Source: Oryzias latipes (lineage: Eukaryota; Chordata; Actinopteri; Beloniformes; Adrianichthyidae). From it: a DNA stretch of 64,000 nucleotides. The stretch spans positions 16,881,582 to 16,945,581 of the forward strand of contig NC_019864.2 of the NCBI RefSeq assembly GCF_002234675.1, read 5' to 3'. Below are positions 44,801-56,873 of the stretch, in pieces. A program made the position numbers and the translations under genes. How positions within the stretch are numbered: the stretch's first letter is position 1; each line of letters starts with the position of its first letter. The notes under the pieces are model-generated. The model was not told where the DNA came from, made no database searches, and worked only from the letters and a program-made list of their open reading frames with translations.

Positions 44801-47548
44801 TGTTCGAACACCGTTCCTCCTGAGTCCTGCAGCCGCTAACCCAGAGCGGCGGCGCGGCTCGCAGTCTGGATTCTCCCACACATAAAAAAACGCACACGTA
44901 ACAAAGCATCCTCCCCCCTCGGACACAAAATTATTAATCCAGCTCCTCTGTTCACTCGGGTGCCAGTGGACCGAGTGAGCGTCGGGGGGTACGAAGCGCC
45001 CCTTCCCCGCATTCCCTTCGTAAGGGGTGTAAGAGAGGGGAGAGCCAGCGGGGCGAGAGCGGAGCGGCGCTTTTCACGGGGCGTCCGCAGAGCTGGACGG
45101 TCCTGTATGAGCTTTCTCACAGCCAAACACCGTCTATGCGTGACGTAAACCAGAGCAGTAGTGACACACGATCGGAATGACCGTTTACATGCTCCACGAT
45201 CGGATAAACGATCGGTATAACCCACCTATCTCAATCGGAAAGAAATTCTGATCCGAATGAGTCTGACCGGGGCAGAGTATTCCGAACGGCGCGTTTACAT
45301 GACGCATTTTCTTTCCGATCAGGCGTTCATTCCGATTACTTTTGCCCATGTAAACGCGGCTAATGATGATCCAAGTAGGTTTTTAAACAGGAATTAGGTG
45401 TGAAGTTTTCCCTTAACCCTAATTTTTTAAGCTTGAAAACCTCCAAAATATATACATATAAAATGAACTACACCATATAATGTATGTTGATATTAACTGA
45501 ATATTACAAAAACTTGTCCCTTAATGTGTTTAACATAAGCTCTTCATTTTAAGCCTTCATCTGAAAAACTCTTCCTCATGCTCTTTGTAGTGTCAACTGA
45601 GCCTTTCTGAATTAACATTTATTTGGTGTCAACTAGAGATGCCACAATTCTGAACCGAAACCAACCAGTTTGTTGCATCATTGAACCAAGTCGTGAGAAA
45701 AATAAACTGTTGCATCCCTACTGCATGCTAGTGTGTTTACTATGAAAGTGTCAAACAGGTTTTGTTCTGAATTTAAGAACGTATTACTTAATGTTTTATT
45801 ACATTACACCAGGCTTAAGGCTTTTGTCCCTCATTTGCGTACTGGCTGATTTAAAAATTTTGGGGGTTTGTTATGGTTTTGTAAAAAAACACAACAAAAA
45901 AAACCTATATCAAACCGAAACAAAACTGTGACCCAAAAGGCGGCGTTTGTACCAAATCATTAAAAAAAAAAAACTATTGAAAGGAGTGTAATGATTCATT
46001 TTACCAAAGACTCAATTCACATCATAATTTGTGGTTGCTGATCCGATTCATAGTCAATATTAATTAATCTGATTCGATCCAATTCACTGACCTAAAATTG
46101 ATCCAATCAAGCCAAAAATGTAACTAGTGTAACTTAATTTAGAGTTTTTCCACACATTCGACTGGAATGATGGCTTGATGCTTTTTTACTACACGCATGC
46201 TCGTTTTTACGTTATAGTAAAATAAACCTACCGTGTCTCAATCCAAAGGGTATTTTCCAATATTAACAATCGATTTATTTCATTTTGAAACAATGTTATA
46301 ATATTATAGGTTGATTTTAACCCGGACAGATTGATTTGGTTGGATCGTAGTAATATAAACCAATGAAGTCAATTCATCGTTGCACACTTATGTATGGTTG
46401 CATCCCTAGTGTCAACAGAAGTTTACTTCCATATGGAACAGGGAATGAGATGGAGCAGTGTGTCACAAATGTACAATTCTTGGGTCCCTACCGTTATCTT
46501 TGCCTACAAGGCCGGTGAGGGGAAATGCCGTAGTCGGGGAGCTCCAACTGTCTCTATGGCCGCTGCCTCGAGCATTGCTGAACTCCCAGCGTTTCTGCTG
46601 CAGCTGCTGGAGCCAGTAGTTCATCAATTGTCGGCTAGGGGCCTAAAAAAAAGTGCACCAAAAAATAACTTAAGGTCATTCACCTACAGACAGAACGTCA
46701 CCTTTTCAGAGTTTCAGTTCAATTGTTTTTTTTCTCCACTGAATTTCTACGGAGGCGAGTCACAGCAGTGAGCACAGATTTCAGTTGCAGCCTTGGGCTG
46801 GACAAGCCGTTGGGGCATTGCCCAGTGACACCATCTGCTGAGGAGTGGGGCCACCACCTGGGGATGTCACATGACTTCAGCAGCGTCACGTGAGCGCCTG
46901 TGACTGTCTACACCTACACCTCACCCCAGCCTAAACACAAACAGCGCGTGCACAGTAACCTGCTAACTAAACCCCTCGAGGTCAAAACTGATGTTAGCTT
47001 TACAGTTTAGTGCAAAGAAAAACAGAAGTGCTCCAAAGGGCGTGCCTGCTGCCCTGCTACTAGTGTTACAAACACAGGGACTGAGGGAGGAAGCAAACTG
47101 ATGACAGAAAGCTGAAAAGTTTTTTTTCTTCTTCGTTTACCTTCAAGAGGAACTCTTTCTCGGCGGTGCAGACCGAAAACTGACCCTCCTCTCCCTCCAC
47201 GTTGTAGCTGAAGTACGCATCGCCTATTTCGATGTGTCCAAGCGGCAATGCATCCTGGGGAGTTTTGAAGTAATACAAGTAACATTTTCTCGGGTCGTAC
47301 ACGAACCACCGCGGCTTGAAACCCCTCAGGGGTCCCTTGCCGGACAGTTTGCTCAAGTATCCGCAGAGTCTGGAGGCCTGCTCCTGCTTCCCGCCTTCTT
47401 CTATGATCTCGGCCTCATCTAGAGACTTGAAGGGAACGAGCCGGGGGTCCGAGCAGACGTTTGCCTCGCCGCCATCCTCCACTTCGTGCATCTTTCCTCG
47501 AAGTTGCGTTGTGCAGCGCGGCGGATGCCCACTCCTGTTTTCGTCCAC
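26831..47548 (-). CDS. tbc1d2b: TBC1 domain family member 2B, Rab GTPase-activating protein (13 coding exons, 989 aa)
   Basis: Endosomal Rab-GAP with PH, coiled-coil and TBC domains. Coding exons in transcript order: 47548-47141, 46642-46492, 39879-39705, 35799-35645, 35559-35324, 34615-34196, 34124-34014, 33867-33671, 32781-32287, 32201-32084, 32007-31822, 28298-28177, 27026-26831. Each has GT/AG ends and the sum is 2970 nt. The PH domain (about residues 58-160) contains SGKGPLRGFKPRWFVYD and continues in exon 2 with MNYWLQQLQQKRWEF. A coiled coil (about 370-600) contains RLSLEKESLQQELKALK. The TBC domain (about 670-900) carries both catalytic fingers, IELDLLR (Arg about 742) and YCQG (Gln about 779). 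The protein ends in the acidic SDDEEES. Block order and the end favour TBC1D2B over TBC1D2. A second ATG at codon 20 could also start translation. The introns hold most mobile elements of the window. Confidence 0.95.
27640..27870 (+). pseudogene. Tc1/mariner transposase relic
   Basis: One frame reads AAVKCGGGVIMVWVCFAALG, which resembles the conserved VKHGGGSIMVWGCF block of fish Tc1-like transposases. The preceding block (VKPEAIYQ) is in another frame, so the reading frame is broken. It lies in the last intron of tbc1d2b. Boundaries were not found. Confidence 0.5.
30406..30540 (+). pseudogene. Harbinger transposase N-terminal remnant
   Basis: From the ATG at 30406 the frame encodes RIRSERIFRQQGDLLANEDE followed by WLMSRFRLPLRAF, resembling the N-terminus of Harbinger transposases (fish HARBI1-like proteins). 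After about 45 codons it runs into the antisense of the Myb-like gene, so the DDE catalytic domain is absent. This is an internal deletion, not point decay. Confidence 0.6.
30656..30991 (-). CDS. Harbinger-associated Myb/SANT-like protein, probably truncated
   Basis: A 111-codon frame with a Myb/SANT-like N-terminal block (KKRNFTQCEVEVIVGEVEKR, then FGGHSVGITHAKKA) and a later VAEIKKKRSDIKVKAKKR segment, as in the DNA-binding proteins that accompany Harbinger transposases. The C-terminal part is a Pro/Thr/Gly-rich low-complexity tail derived from the C-run, G-run and CA-run at 30669-30731. The family proteins are longer, so it is likely truncated or fused to junk sequence at the deletion point. 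Confidence 0.55.
   Translation of the reverse strand: MPNTERKSKKRNFTQCEVEVIVGEVEKRRIMLFGGHSVGITHAKKARERQTAADAVNAAASKPRTVAEIKKKRSDIKVKAKKRLALTPPPPTPHTPTPVSATGVGGGRHRS
30661..30731. repeat. C-run / G-run inverted repeat
   Basis: CCCCCCCCACACCCGTG is followed after a few bases by CACGGGTGTGGGTGTGTG and a G-run. The arms can pair as a hairpin. It lies where the two convergent Harbinger frames meet. Confidence 0.7.
32782..33670 (-). other. tbc1d2b intron 8
   Basis: About 0.9 kb and very AT-rich. No exon or recognisable repeat. Confidence 0.6.
34616..35323 (-). other. tbc1d2b intron 5
   Basis: About 0.7 kb, largely occupied by copy 2 of the dispersed repeat (34830-35060). Confidence 0.6.
34830..35060 (+). 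repeat. Dispersed non-coding repeat family, copy 2 (internally deleted)
   Basis: Matches the left block of copy 1 (TGATCATCTTTTGGTCTATT versus AGATCATCTTTTGATCTATT) and its right block (GAAATACAGAAATG versus AAAATTCAGAAATG). It lacks most of the centre. Confidence 0.6.
35850..36480 (+). mobile_element. 5'-truncated LINE 3' end (L2/CR1-like reverse transcriptase C-terminus)
   Basis: An open frame from about 35866 to a stop at 36368-36370 encodes the fish LINE C-terminal block KKAQQRLYFLRKLKRA, then IESILTSCITVWYG, RKTLQHIVRTAEKI, LTRKAIRIAGDPSHP and LLPSGRRLQSLQARTSRLKD. It is followed by a 3' UTR with AATAAA at 36456-36461 and a GACTTTGACTTGACTTTGACC tail. It is in antisense orientation inside tbc1d2b intron 3. 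The reverse transcriptase core is missing, so it is a dead 5'-truncated copy. The clade (L2/CR1-like) is from memory. Confidence 0.75.
37425..37615 (+). pseudogene. Decayed LINE reverse transcriptase C-terminal fragment
   Basis: One frame reads RRMLTKLSSIRNNPSHHL, a stop codon, then KEERYQRSFVPTAVRLHNN. This is the common C-terminal block of another fish non-LTR family (SIRxxPSHxL ... RxRRSFxPxAxRLYN). It holds one internal stop. Confidence 0.55.
38239..38524 (-). mobile_element. tRNA-derived SINE with (ATTTACC)n tail
   Basis: Read on the minus strand it begins with a tRNA-like head having an A box (TGGTGCAGCGG, about 38506-38516) and a canonical B box (GGTTCGATTCC, about 38463-38473), and ends in ATTTACCATTTACC. 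Flanks CAATCAAAT (38230-38238) and CAATCTAAT (38525-38533) form a 9-bp duplication with one mismatch. Its tail differs from that of the SINE at 25 kb, so a different LINE partner is likely. It has no intact tRNA fold beyond the promoter boxes. Confidence 0.85.
38550..38696 (-). pseudogene. piggyBac transposase N-terminal relic
   Basis: The minus-strand ATG at 38696 starts MAKRLSAQRALELILEE. After a one-base frame change the sequence becomes highly acidic (RLFEDDEEGDDSEEEISELE). A short basic start followed by an acidic stretch is typical of piggyBac-family transposase N-termini. The nested SINE lies just downstream, and no catalytic DDD domain was found. Confidence 0.55.
38931..38998. repeat. 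(TC)n and (CA)n microsatellite
   Basis: Two adjacent simple-repeat tracts inside the right part of the piggyBac element. Confidence 0.85.
41069..42335 (+). mobile_element. Relic LTR retrotransposon (Ty3/Gypsy-like), 5' LTR and partial gag
   Basis: A probable LTR runs from about 41069 (TGTGTACT) to about 41607 (TTCACA), a TG..CA pair. It is followed by TGGCGTCAGAAGTGGGAT, which looks like a tRNA primer-binding site. A gag-like frame starts at 41636 (MASRGGKH) and is broken by a stop at about 41909. A later frame, 42108-42335, is open for 76 codons with ENIQNYLLRFRRIAKTWR, EWACRFIPLLPGKALEAY and DLKAALLEK, a SCAN/gag-like helical domain found in fish Gypsy elements. Pol and the 3' LTR were not seen, so this is a dead fragment. 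The LTR limits are tentative. Confidence 0.6.
43500..44166 (-). repeat. Dispersed non-coding repeat family, copy 3, with internal duplication
   Basis: Reverse-orientation relative of copy 1 at 22790-23300; blocks ACATATATAAAGAAAATT, TTTTCCTCGTCTGAGCTGG and GCACCGGTAATGTTAGTTTG correspond. The GCACCGGTAATGTTAGTTTG block is present twice (about 43811 and 44011), each followed downstream by TTTTAAGTATTGGGCTAAAA (about 43977 and 44094), indicating a local duplication. The end of this copy is split by the TIR element and resumes at 45361. Confidence 0.65.
44167..45360. mobile_element. TIR DNA element, TA target site, unassigned family
   Basis: The left end GCCGCGGTTACATGGGCA and the inverted right end GCCGCGTTTACATGGGCA define a 1194-bp element flanked by TA on both sides (44165-44166 and 45361-45362). 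Many copies of a GATCGGA / TCCGAT-type motif lie within about 250 bp of each end, probably protein-binding repeats. The centre (about 44560-45130) is GC-rich but has no recognisable transposase. It is inserted into the dispersed repeat copy 3, so the empty site can be inferred from copies 1 and 2. Confidence 0.75.
45634..46408. mobile_element. Non-autonomous hAT element with perfect 8-bp target duplication
   Basis: The ends TAGAGATGCCACAATTC (left) and TAGGGATGCAACCATAC (inverted right) are flanked by GTGTCAAC at 45626-45633 and 46409-46416. It is 775 bp long with no transposase frame. The interior has repeated AATC-rich motifs (for example GATTCGATCCAATTC). Confidence 0.82.
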
Positions 47549-50500
47549 ATGACCGCCTTCCTTCTGACTCGAGGGCTGATGGGAAATTGAGTCAAATTGG
47601 AGGTGAGTGTTACGAAAGAGAGCCGCTAGGTGGCAGTGTTTTACACGATGAAATCAACTACAGGACAAAGAAATAAAATTTTAAAAAGGTAAATGGAAAC
47701 TAGATTATTTAAGTTTTATTCTTGCTTTATTCTTGACAATCTTATTTTATTCAAAACTTATTGCACACTTACTGCACACCTTTGCACACCTTTGTATATT
47801 GCCTATAGGTAACCTGTAGCTTCCTCATGCTAGATGTTCTATAATGGTTCATAATATCATTATAATAATGATGCCCTAAGGATTTATATTAAAACAGCCT
47901 CGGTGGTGCAGCGCAAGCAGATTGTGCGTTGGTGCAAGAGTTAATACTCTCCAAGCTTTATTTTATCTATGGCTTTATTTATCATCTTAATGCTTCAAAT
48001 AATAAAATCATTTTAAGTCTCACCAATGTAAAGTAGTTGCAGGTTGTTGTTTTTTTTACTTTTAATTTTTTTTTTTTTAGTCAGAAGTTTTAGTCTTTTT
48101 ATTAAGTTTATGTCATTGTTTTTAAACTTCCATGGCATTGCTTTTTATACTTTTATGACATTGTTTTTTTTTTACTTGAGTGTTTTATTTTTATCCTTAA
48201 ATCTTTTATATGTTTTGTGTATATTGTGGCAAATGGACCTTGAGTCTGTAATAAAGCTTCTTGGAAACTTGCACGTGTTTACTGTACGTATATATTTGCA
48301 TACATTTGTTTGCATTTTAGCTTAGTAAAGCCAGATAAGGAAGTAATAAGCAGGTTGGCGAAAAAAGGAACAGAATTGCAGTCACGACTTTGGGTTAACC
48401 CTTAGTAGTCTGAAACCTTTTCGAGCTTTTTTTTTTATCTGTGTTACAATGTGCTTTATTACCGGTAATTTATCTTTAAAACAATTATTCTTTTAATCCT
48501 TGGCATCCATCTTTGAAGTACAGCCCCAGTTTCCTATTTTTAGCAACATATTTTTGATTACATGACACAATAATTCTACAATGAACCTGAAACTGTCCAA
48601 AAAGCTGAATTCTGAGTGGTAAATCTAGTCTTATTTATTTATTTTTAGGTCCAACCATTTTAATGTGTCATAACAAAACAAAACAAAATCAAATATGTAG
48701 AGACAAAATAAAAATGTATAAATTTACAAGCAAAGCAAAGACTAGGTCTAAACCATGAAAAATGTCTAAAAGAAACCAGCTCCAGTCAGTTATATAAAAA
48801 GCTACATGAATTTATTCCAAGGGTATCACATTTATGTGTTAGAACTCTTGTTATGTTTGTTTTAATCCAAACATTTCACAGCTAAAAACGTTTAAAAAAC
48901 CTTTAACGTTAAATTTTGAGTGCGGAGTCGGTTTTATTTCTGTGTGATTGTAAACAGCCAATGTGATTGCCATGCTCAACAGTAACGTCAGGGACTACTG
49001 AGGGTTAAGTAAAGCGTTAAGTTTGAAATGATCTTAACTTTGTGTTTGTGGTGGATTTTAATGAGTGTGGAAACGTCACATGTTTCCTCCAGTATGAAAA
49101 AACACAACACAGAAATGATTTGCATATTTGATCAAAACTGATATTTATCATTGTTTTGATTAATAGTTTTATTATGATTTAATATACAGCCAATCAAAAT
49201 AAATCAAAGTCTGATTTTCTTTTCTTTCAAATCTCCCTTCAGTGAAGGTAACTGCTTGGCCTCTCTGACATTTATGGTGGGTTTCTGCCTCTGCGTTACA
49301 CTTTTGCAGACGTCTGTTTATGTGGTTTGACTGCTGTGGACACTTCAGCCTACAATGGAACATTGTTACAAATGTGCAGCGCTTCTTGACCTTATCATAG
49401 CTTGTTTTTGCATGAGTTTGATGACCTCAGCTGTTTTGAAATCAGACATGTTTCTAATATGGACCGGAGTTACAAAAGTGGTGATAAAAGCATGTAAAGG
49501 AGGTTTGGTGACTCTGGAAATGTTCCCGCTTGAACAAAGAAACATCAGCTACGGGTAAATTCAATATAAATCCTGTTTAGTTTTGATTTGTTTCAGCAGC
49601 TTCGACACAAATCCATCGGAGTATAGATAAGCCGTAAACATTGTCAAGATGAGTCGACTTGGGTAAAGGTCAGGGTGCATCAGTTAACTTTAGCACGCAA
49701 CATTTCTACGTTGACCTCAGCTGCTGCAAATGCTGCATGTTTGTTTAATATTACAGATCAAAACTATGCTTCAGTGGGATGACATAATGGATAGTCGGTT
49801 GTCCTTTCCCACCTGTTTACTCCCACTTTGCAGGTTCCATCCTTCATGAAAAGTATTAGTCCACCACGCCTCTTTCATGTCAACTGAAACTGTTAAAACC
49901 ACCAGAACCTTCTCGTGATAAAACCAAAAACATGGCCGGTTTTTTTATTTTCATATCTGTCTGCATTTGGATTTGTTGAATCATGGCACTATAATTTAAG
50001 TGCATGTATTTTTGGTACTATTTACATGAGTTAAATATAGCACTGTTATTGCAATACTTACTAAAGGCCCTTTATGCTTGCCGTAAGTGTCAAACATTGA
50101 ATTCTTAAATTTGATCAAGCTTTTCTTGGTTTGCAACCATACTAGACTTTTCCTTTTTATAAAATAATATCTTCTTTCAGTTTTCTTTTTAGAAATGCAA
50201 TGCCTGTATTTAGATAAGAAAGAGTAATCTGCCAAAGAAACTAACCTAGTTTTATTTTTATTTTTAAACAGTAAGGCAAACACGTCTGATTATACATAAT
50301 ACCATTGGCCTTTTTACTTGCCCTTGTTGGCCTGTAATTACTGCATTGATCAATATTTTGAGATTATTTCAATTCTCAAAACTTTGCATAAAAATTACCT
50401 TATGTTTTTTAGCATTTTCCAAACACAAGTGTGGTCTCAAGCAGTTTATAAGATAAAACACAACTTAATTTACATGTTATTCAAACCAAAGACAAATGGC

Positions 50501-50952
50501 AACAAAATGGTTTTCAATAAAATTATACAAAATGTACTCTTTTTTTAAATTGTGTTGGTTGTTTTTGTTGAGTCTGATTGGCTGACGTCACGCATAGACG
50601 TGTTCATCTGTGGAATATTACAGAGCAGACTGTATCTGGATGATTCATCGCTTTACACCAATAATATTTCAAAGATTAGCAGCAGAATCAAATTTCAATC
50701 AATCTGACCAACAGTTCCCTCACTGAGGAATCGGGTTGTGGGTCGGAGAGCAAGGGTGGAGGAACTTCAGCATAAGTTTGGGGTGAAATGTATCTCTGTT
50801 CCTCCTCAGTGTGACACAGACTTTTCCTGGTGTTGACTCTCCCACACGGGGACGTTCTCCTGTTCCCCACGAAACTACAGCTAACTGAGATGATTCATGA
50901 CAGCAGCATGGGAGGATGACTTAGACCTTTTGTGAGAAAACCTTCAAATCAC
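47549..50952. other. Intergenic: tbc1d2b 5' flank and downstream
   Basis: The tbc1d2b 5' UTR and promoter should lie at about 47549-47700; no TATA box was obvious. T-runs lie around 48044-48180. Long frames there are low-complexity. No repeat or exon was recognised apart from a CRE-like site at 50583 and a weak frame at 50688-50870. Confidence 0.4.
50577..50590. promoter_or_regulatory. Adjacent CCAAT-box and CRE-like sites
   Basis: ATTGG (inverted CCAAT) at 50577-50581 is followed two bases later by the palindromic full CRE TGACGTCA at 50583-50590. This pairing is common in vertebrate promoters, but no transcript start could be tied to it. Confidence 0.3.
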
Positions 50953-51120
50953 CTTGGGAAATAAGTTCAATGAAATTCTTCTTTGTGCCCCACCGAAAGA
51001 GAATATTCTGAAATATTTTCCATCTTCCACTCTGGTGTTGCGCCACCAATTCCAAACTTAACATAAACAAGGTTAGTAAACATACAAGACCTACAATTGA
51101 CGTAATTGCTTTCTCCATCT
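50953..51120 (-). CDS. Candidate exon encoding a transmembrane segment
   Basis: On minus the segment follows GTGATTTCCTCAG and ends CCAAG|GTGATT. It is open for 55 codons with phase-1 boundaries on both sides. It encodes about 22 hydrophobic residues (SIVGLVCLLTLFMLSLELV) followed by a basic, tryptophan-containing juxtamembrane region (RWKIFQNILFRWGTKK). This layout is like the transmembrane exon of single-pass receptors. A downstream minus frame at 50688-50870 contains QTYAEVPPPLL, a tyrosine-motif-like tail, but no in-frame join was found. No signal-peptide exon was found. It could be an undescribed small receptor, a relic or chance. Confidence 0.28.
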
Positions 51121-51443
51121 CTGAGGAAATCACATGCTGTGGGTGCAGCATCTCGTCTTCTGCAGACGTACAGTGGTTGATGTGCACACGTGCACACCAA
51201 CCACTGTTCCTGTACAGCATGCTTTCCGTTTCTCTTCAGGAAGCTTTACTTTCTTCGCCCCTTCATCTGCCTTCTTTATGCAAATGAGCTGCATCAAGTG
51301 TCTGCTTTCCAACCCGATGGAAAAACACGTTTTACTGTAAATGTCATCTGTATAACTGTGGGGTTCAGTCTTTCTTAAAACACTTTCAGTCGGAGATTAG
51401 ACAGAGTTCAAAAACTACCAGGAGTATTTGAATCTAGGTTGAA

Positions 51444-54045
<2,602 letters not shown>

Positions 54046-54222
54046 AGACATCCCCTTGCAGGCTAACATGGAAAATGTTTACTCACTCGACACTACCGTA
54101 GAAATCACTAATTTACAGCTTCATTTTCAGTCTCACAGAAGAATCTCTGCAATTTTGCTTGAAATGTATGTATTTAAAATTAAGGAAACCACTGATTGAA
54201 TCCATGAAAAACAGTCATATTT

Positions 54223-54228
54223 AATAAA
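54223..54228 (+). terminator. Poly(A) signal for sh2d7
   Basis: AATAAA about 180 bp downstream of the sh2d7 stop codon, followed by a T-rich stretch. Confidence 0.6.
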
Positions 54229-54245
54229 CTCTTTACTTGTTAAAA

Positions 54246-56440
54246 ATGGTTATGTTAATGCCTGCAAGAAGATTTGTGTCAACCATCTAAACAAGGGTTA
54301 TATCTTAAGACCACAAGATTTAAACATTGCTATTGATGTTTACAGCATGTGGTTGCCATGTAACCTTTTTTAGATCTGTTTTTTCCACATAGAACATGAA
54401 GCTACGCTGCCACATGGAGCGAAAATTAAGAAGAAAAGCTCTGCTCTACCTTCATCCATGCATCTGTTAGAGGAGCATTTCACACACAGGAAGTTTGATT
54501 TGCATACAGACGTTGCCATGTCTGCATTTGGCAGAGATGGGGGAATTTGTCAAAGGTGCTAAAATGTCATGCTCTGCGCTGGTACTTTATAGTTTTAGTG
54601 GTTTCCAGGTAACTGGAAAAAAAAAGACGCTTTTACTTGAACCTGAAAGGAGCTACATGGAAATACAAACTTCAGATGGTTACGCATCATGCAAAGAGAG
54701 GAGCAGGAAGTAAAAGGATTCCCACTGGTATTTCATGTAAAGACAGACTCTTGATAATACACCCATAAAACAATCCAGTCCATGAAGCTCAACAATGACA
54801 TTTACAACAACTGCTCTTCAAAAAATGTTACTTAAAGGCAGACGAGTAAATTCCAAACTATTAAATGCAACACCAAACAGTTTGACAAGAATTAAAAAAA
54901 CGAACACAGAAGTCTTATTACATCATTAAAAATACACTGAAAATCACACACAACCAACATTTTTTTAAGTGTTGTTTAATCATTATTCTTTAAAATGTGT
55001 TTTGTTCACTAAGATGTTAGCTTTAAAGATCAAGAAATATTGATAAAGAAAGAAAAAGAAATATTTGAATGTTTGAAGGACATGCTGAGACCAAAAAGGT
55101 TTTTTTAATCAAGTGAATTCGATGAAGGTAAAATATGTTATGTAAAAAAAGAGGCAAAAAACAAACTAAACACAAAATTCAACACATTACACAAGCCCTT
55201 GTCCTTTATAGAAACTGCATTAAGCTAAACTGAATAAAAATGAGGTATATTGTTGCTTATAAATATTTAATAGACAGTGTTAAAGTAATGTTACAGCTTT
55301 TTTTGTAAAAAAAAAAAAAATAGAGGACATTGAAAGTAAATATATGCAGTAAACTAGTTGTATTTATTGTCAAATAAAATGTATGACAGTGTTATTGTGC
55401 CTAAAAGAACGTCTAGATCCAAATTTCCATTTTACCTGAACATAGTCCATTATCCAATATTTACATGACATGACAAACTCGCATAACACGACAATCCATC
55501 AGCTTCTCTATCTTTATCTCTACTCAGATTTACATGATACTAAATGTGCAGAGTGTACTTTAAAGCTTATTTTTCCAAAACAAATAAGTGACAGAAAAGA
55601 GAAACTTAGATGTAATTTGGTATTTAAAGAAATGCTGCTAGTTCTAAATCAAAGTGGGTTTTTTTTCCCTTTCTTTTGTCTAAATTTCATCACGGAGAGG
55701 AATGAAAACCAATGGAAAACCTCCACTGTTGTTAAAATGTTGAAGTCAGAAGAGCCATTGTCAGTCTGATCACAGAATCTAAAAACATACAGAAAGTTTC
55801 ATTGTTAGACCTAAACATCACACACAGTTACTGGCAGCATTTCATTCTATAAGCATCTTTTTTCTAAAGTCCCAATTAAAGGAATGGCTGCCACACAATC
55901 GGAAGTTTATTAGCCACAATAATAAGAGACTGTGTCCTCTTCCAGAAATACTCCTTGCTTTCAAAACAAGAGACACGTCTTTCCATTTTAAATTAAGTTT
56001 GAGGAAAAATTCATCATATAACTTACTTATACAAGAGGAGTACCTGTTTCAGAAAAACACAAGATAAACGTGAATTTTTTTGTGCATATCAATGCATTTG
56101 GCAGACATTTTTTATTCTCGCAAGGTAAAAGAAATGAACATGCACTGCAAATTAGTCGGTAATCACAGATTTACAGGTTAATTAACTAGATACAGAGAGT
56201 TTCTTAATGGAATGAACTTTTAATTTTTATCTGCTTTTATAGATGTTCTTTTTAAAATAAAATTTAAAAAAAACAGCAAACGTTTTTGGATCACTGTCAA
56301 GGGGATTGCCACCTGACTTATTTCCTCTTTAAAATAAAATCAATTACTGAGAAAATTTAAATCTGAACATAGGAACATAGAAAAAAGATTATTATAGAGA
56401 GAAACATACAATGGAGGACTTGACATGTAATATAAAAATG
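54246..56440. other. Intergenic sequence between sh2d7 and cib2
   Basis: The two genes converge here. AT-rich with an A-run at about 55307. No exon or repeat was recognised. Confidence 0.5.
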
Positions 56441-56457
56441 TGATCCAAAAAATGTCT

Positions 56458-56463
56458 TTTATT
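56458..56463 (-). terminator. Possible poly(A) signal for cib2
   Basis: TTTATT on plus reads AATAAA on minus, about 410 bp past the cib2 stop codon. Confidence 0.4.
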
Positions 56464-56873
56464 AAAACATCTCATATTATTTATTGGCTATAGATGAAAG
56501 CAACCAGTTAGCAGTAAGGTTTTGTTGTCATCATATTGGAGTCTCACAAACACAATAATTCGCTCAAACCCATACAGAGATATCACAGAGATGATTGCTG
56601 TCAGTGCTGTTCCAACTTAAGCTTCAAGCTCTATCCATGGTCTTAAAATACTAAATATCAAGTTTTAATTGCAGGAAGACTTACTGGAAGACAAAAAAAT
56701 ACTACATAAGCAAGCACATGGTCATTTGCTTTCACGAAGAACCAACTTCAAAATGAAGACGTTTATCCAGTGCATTCTGCTTGATTGTAGCAGTGGGTTG
56801 GAGTGAGAGGCACCCCGGGCAGAAGCTGCAGGGGTTTATGTGATGCTGCGGTTGAAGCGTCGACTGCCACCTC

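Larger units (their letters stand above)
39880..46491 (-). other. tbc1d2b intron 2 (about 6.6 kb)
   Basis: Contains the Gypsy-type relic (about 41069-42335), copy 3 of the dispersed repeat, the TIR element at 44167-45360 and the hAT at 45634-46408. The part 39880-41068 and most of 42336-43499 show nothing recognised. Confidence 0.65.

Noticed and set aside
44836-45225. 130-codon minus frame in the GC-rich centre of the TIR element
   Set aside because: No motif, biased composition, and it extends into the subterminal repeats; likely a chance frame.
26831-47548. Assignment as tbc1d2 (the paralogue)
   Set aside because: The acidic SDDEEES end, the block order and the sh2d7/cib2 neighbourhood fit TBC1D2B.
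48044-48325. 93-codon plus frame rich in Phe and Leu
   Set aside because: Arises from T-rich low-complexity sequence; no gene features.
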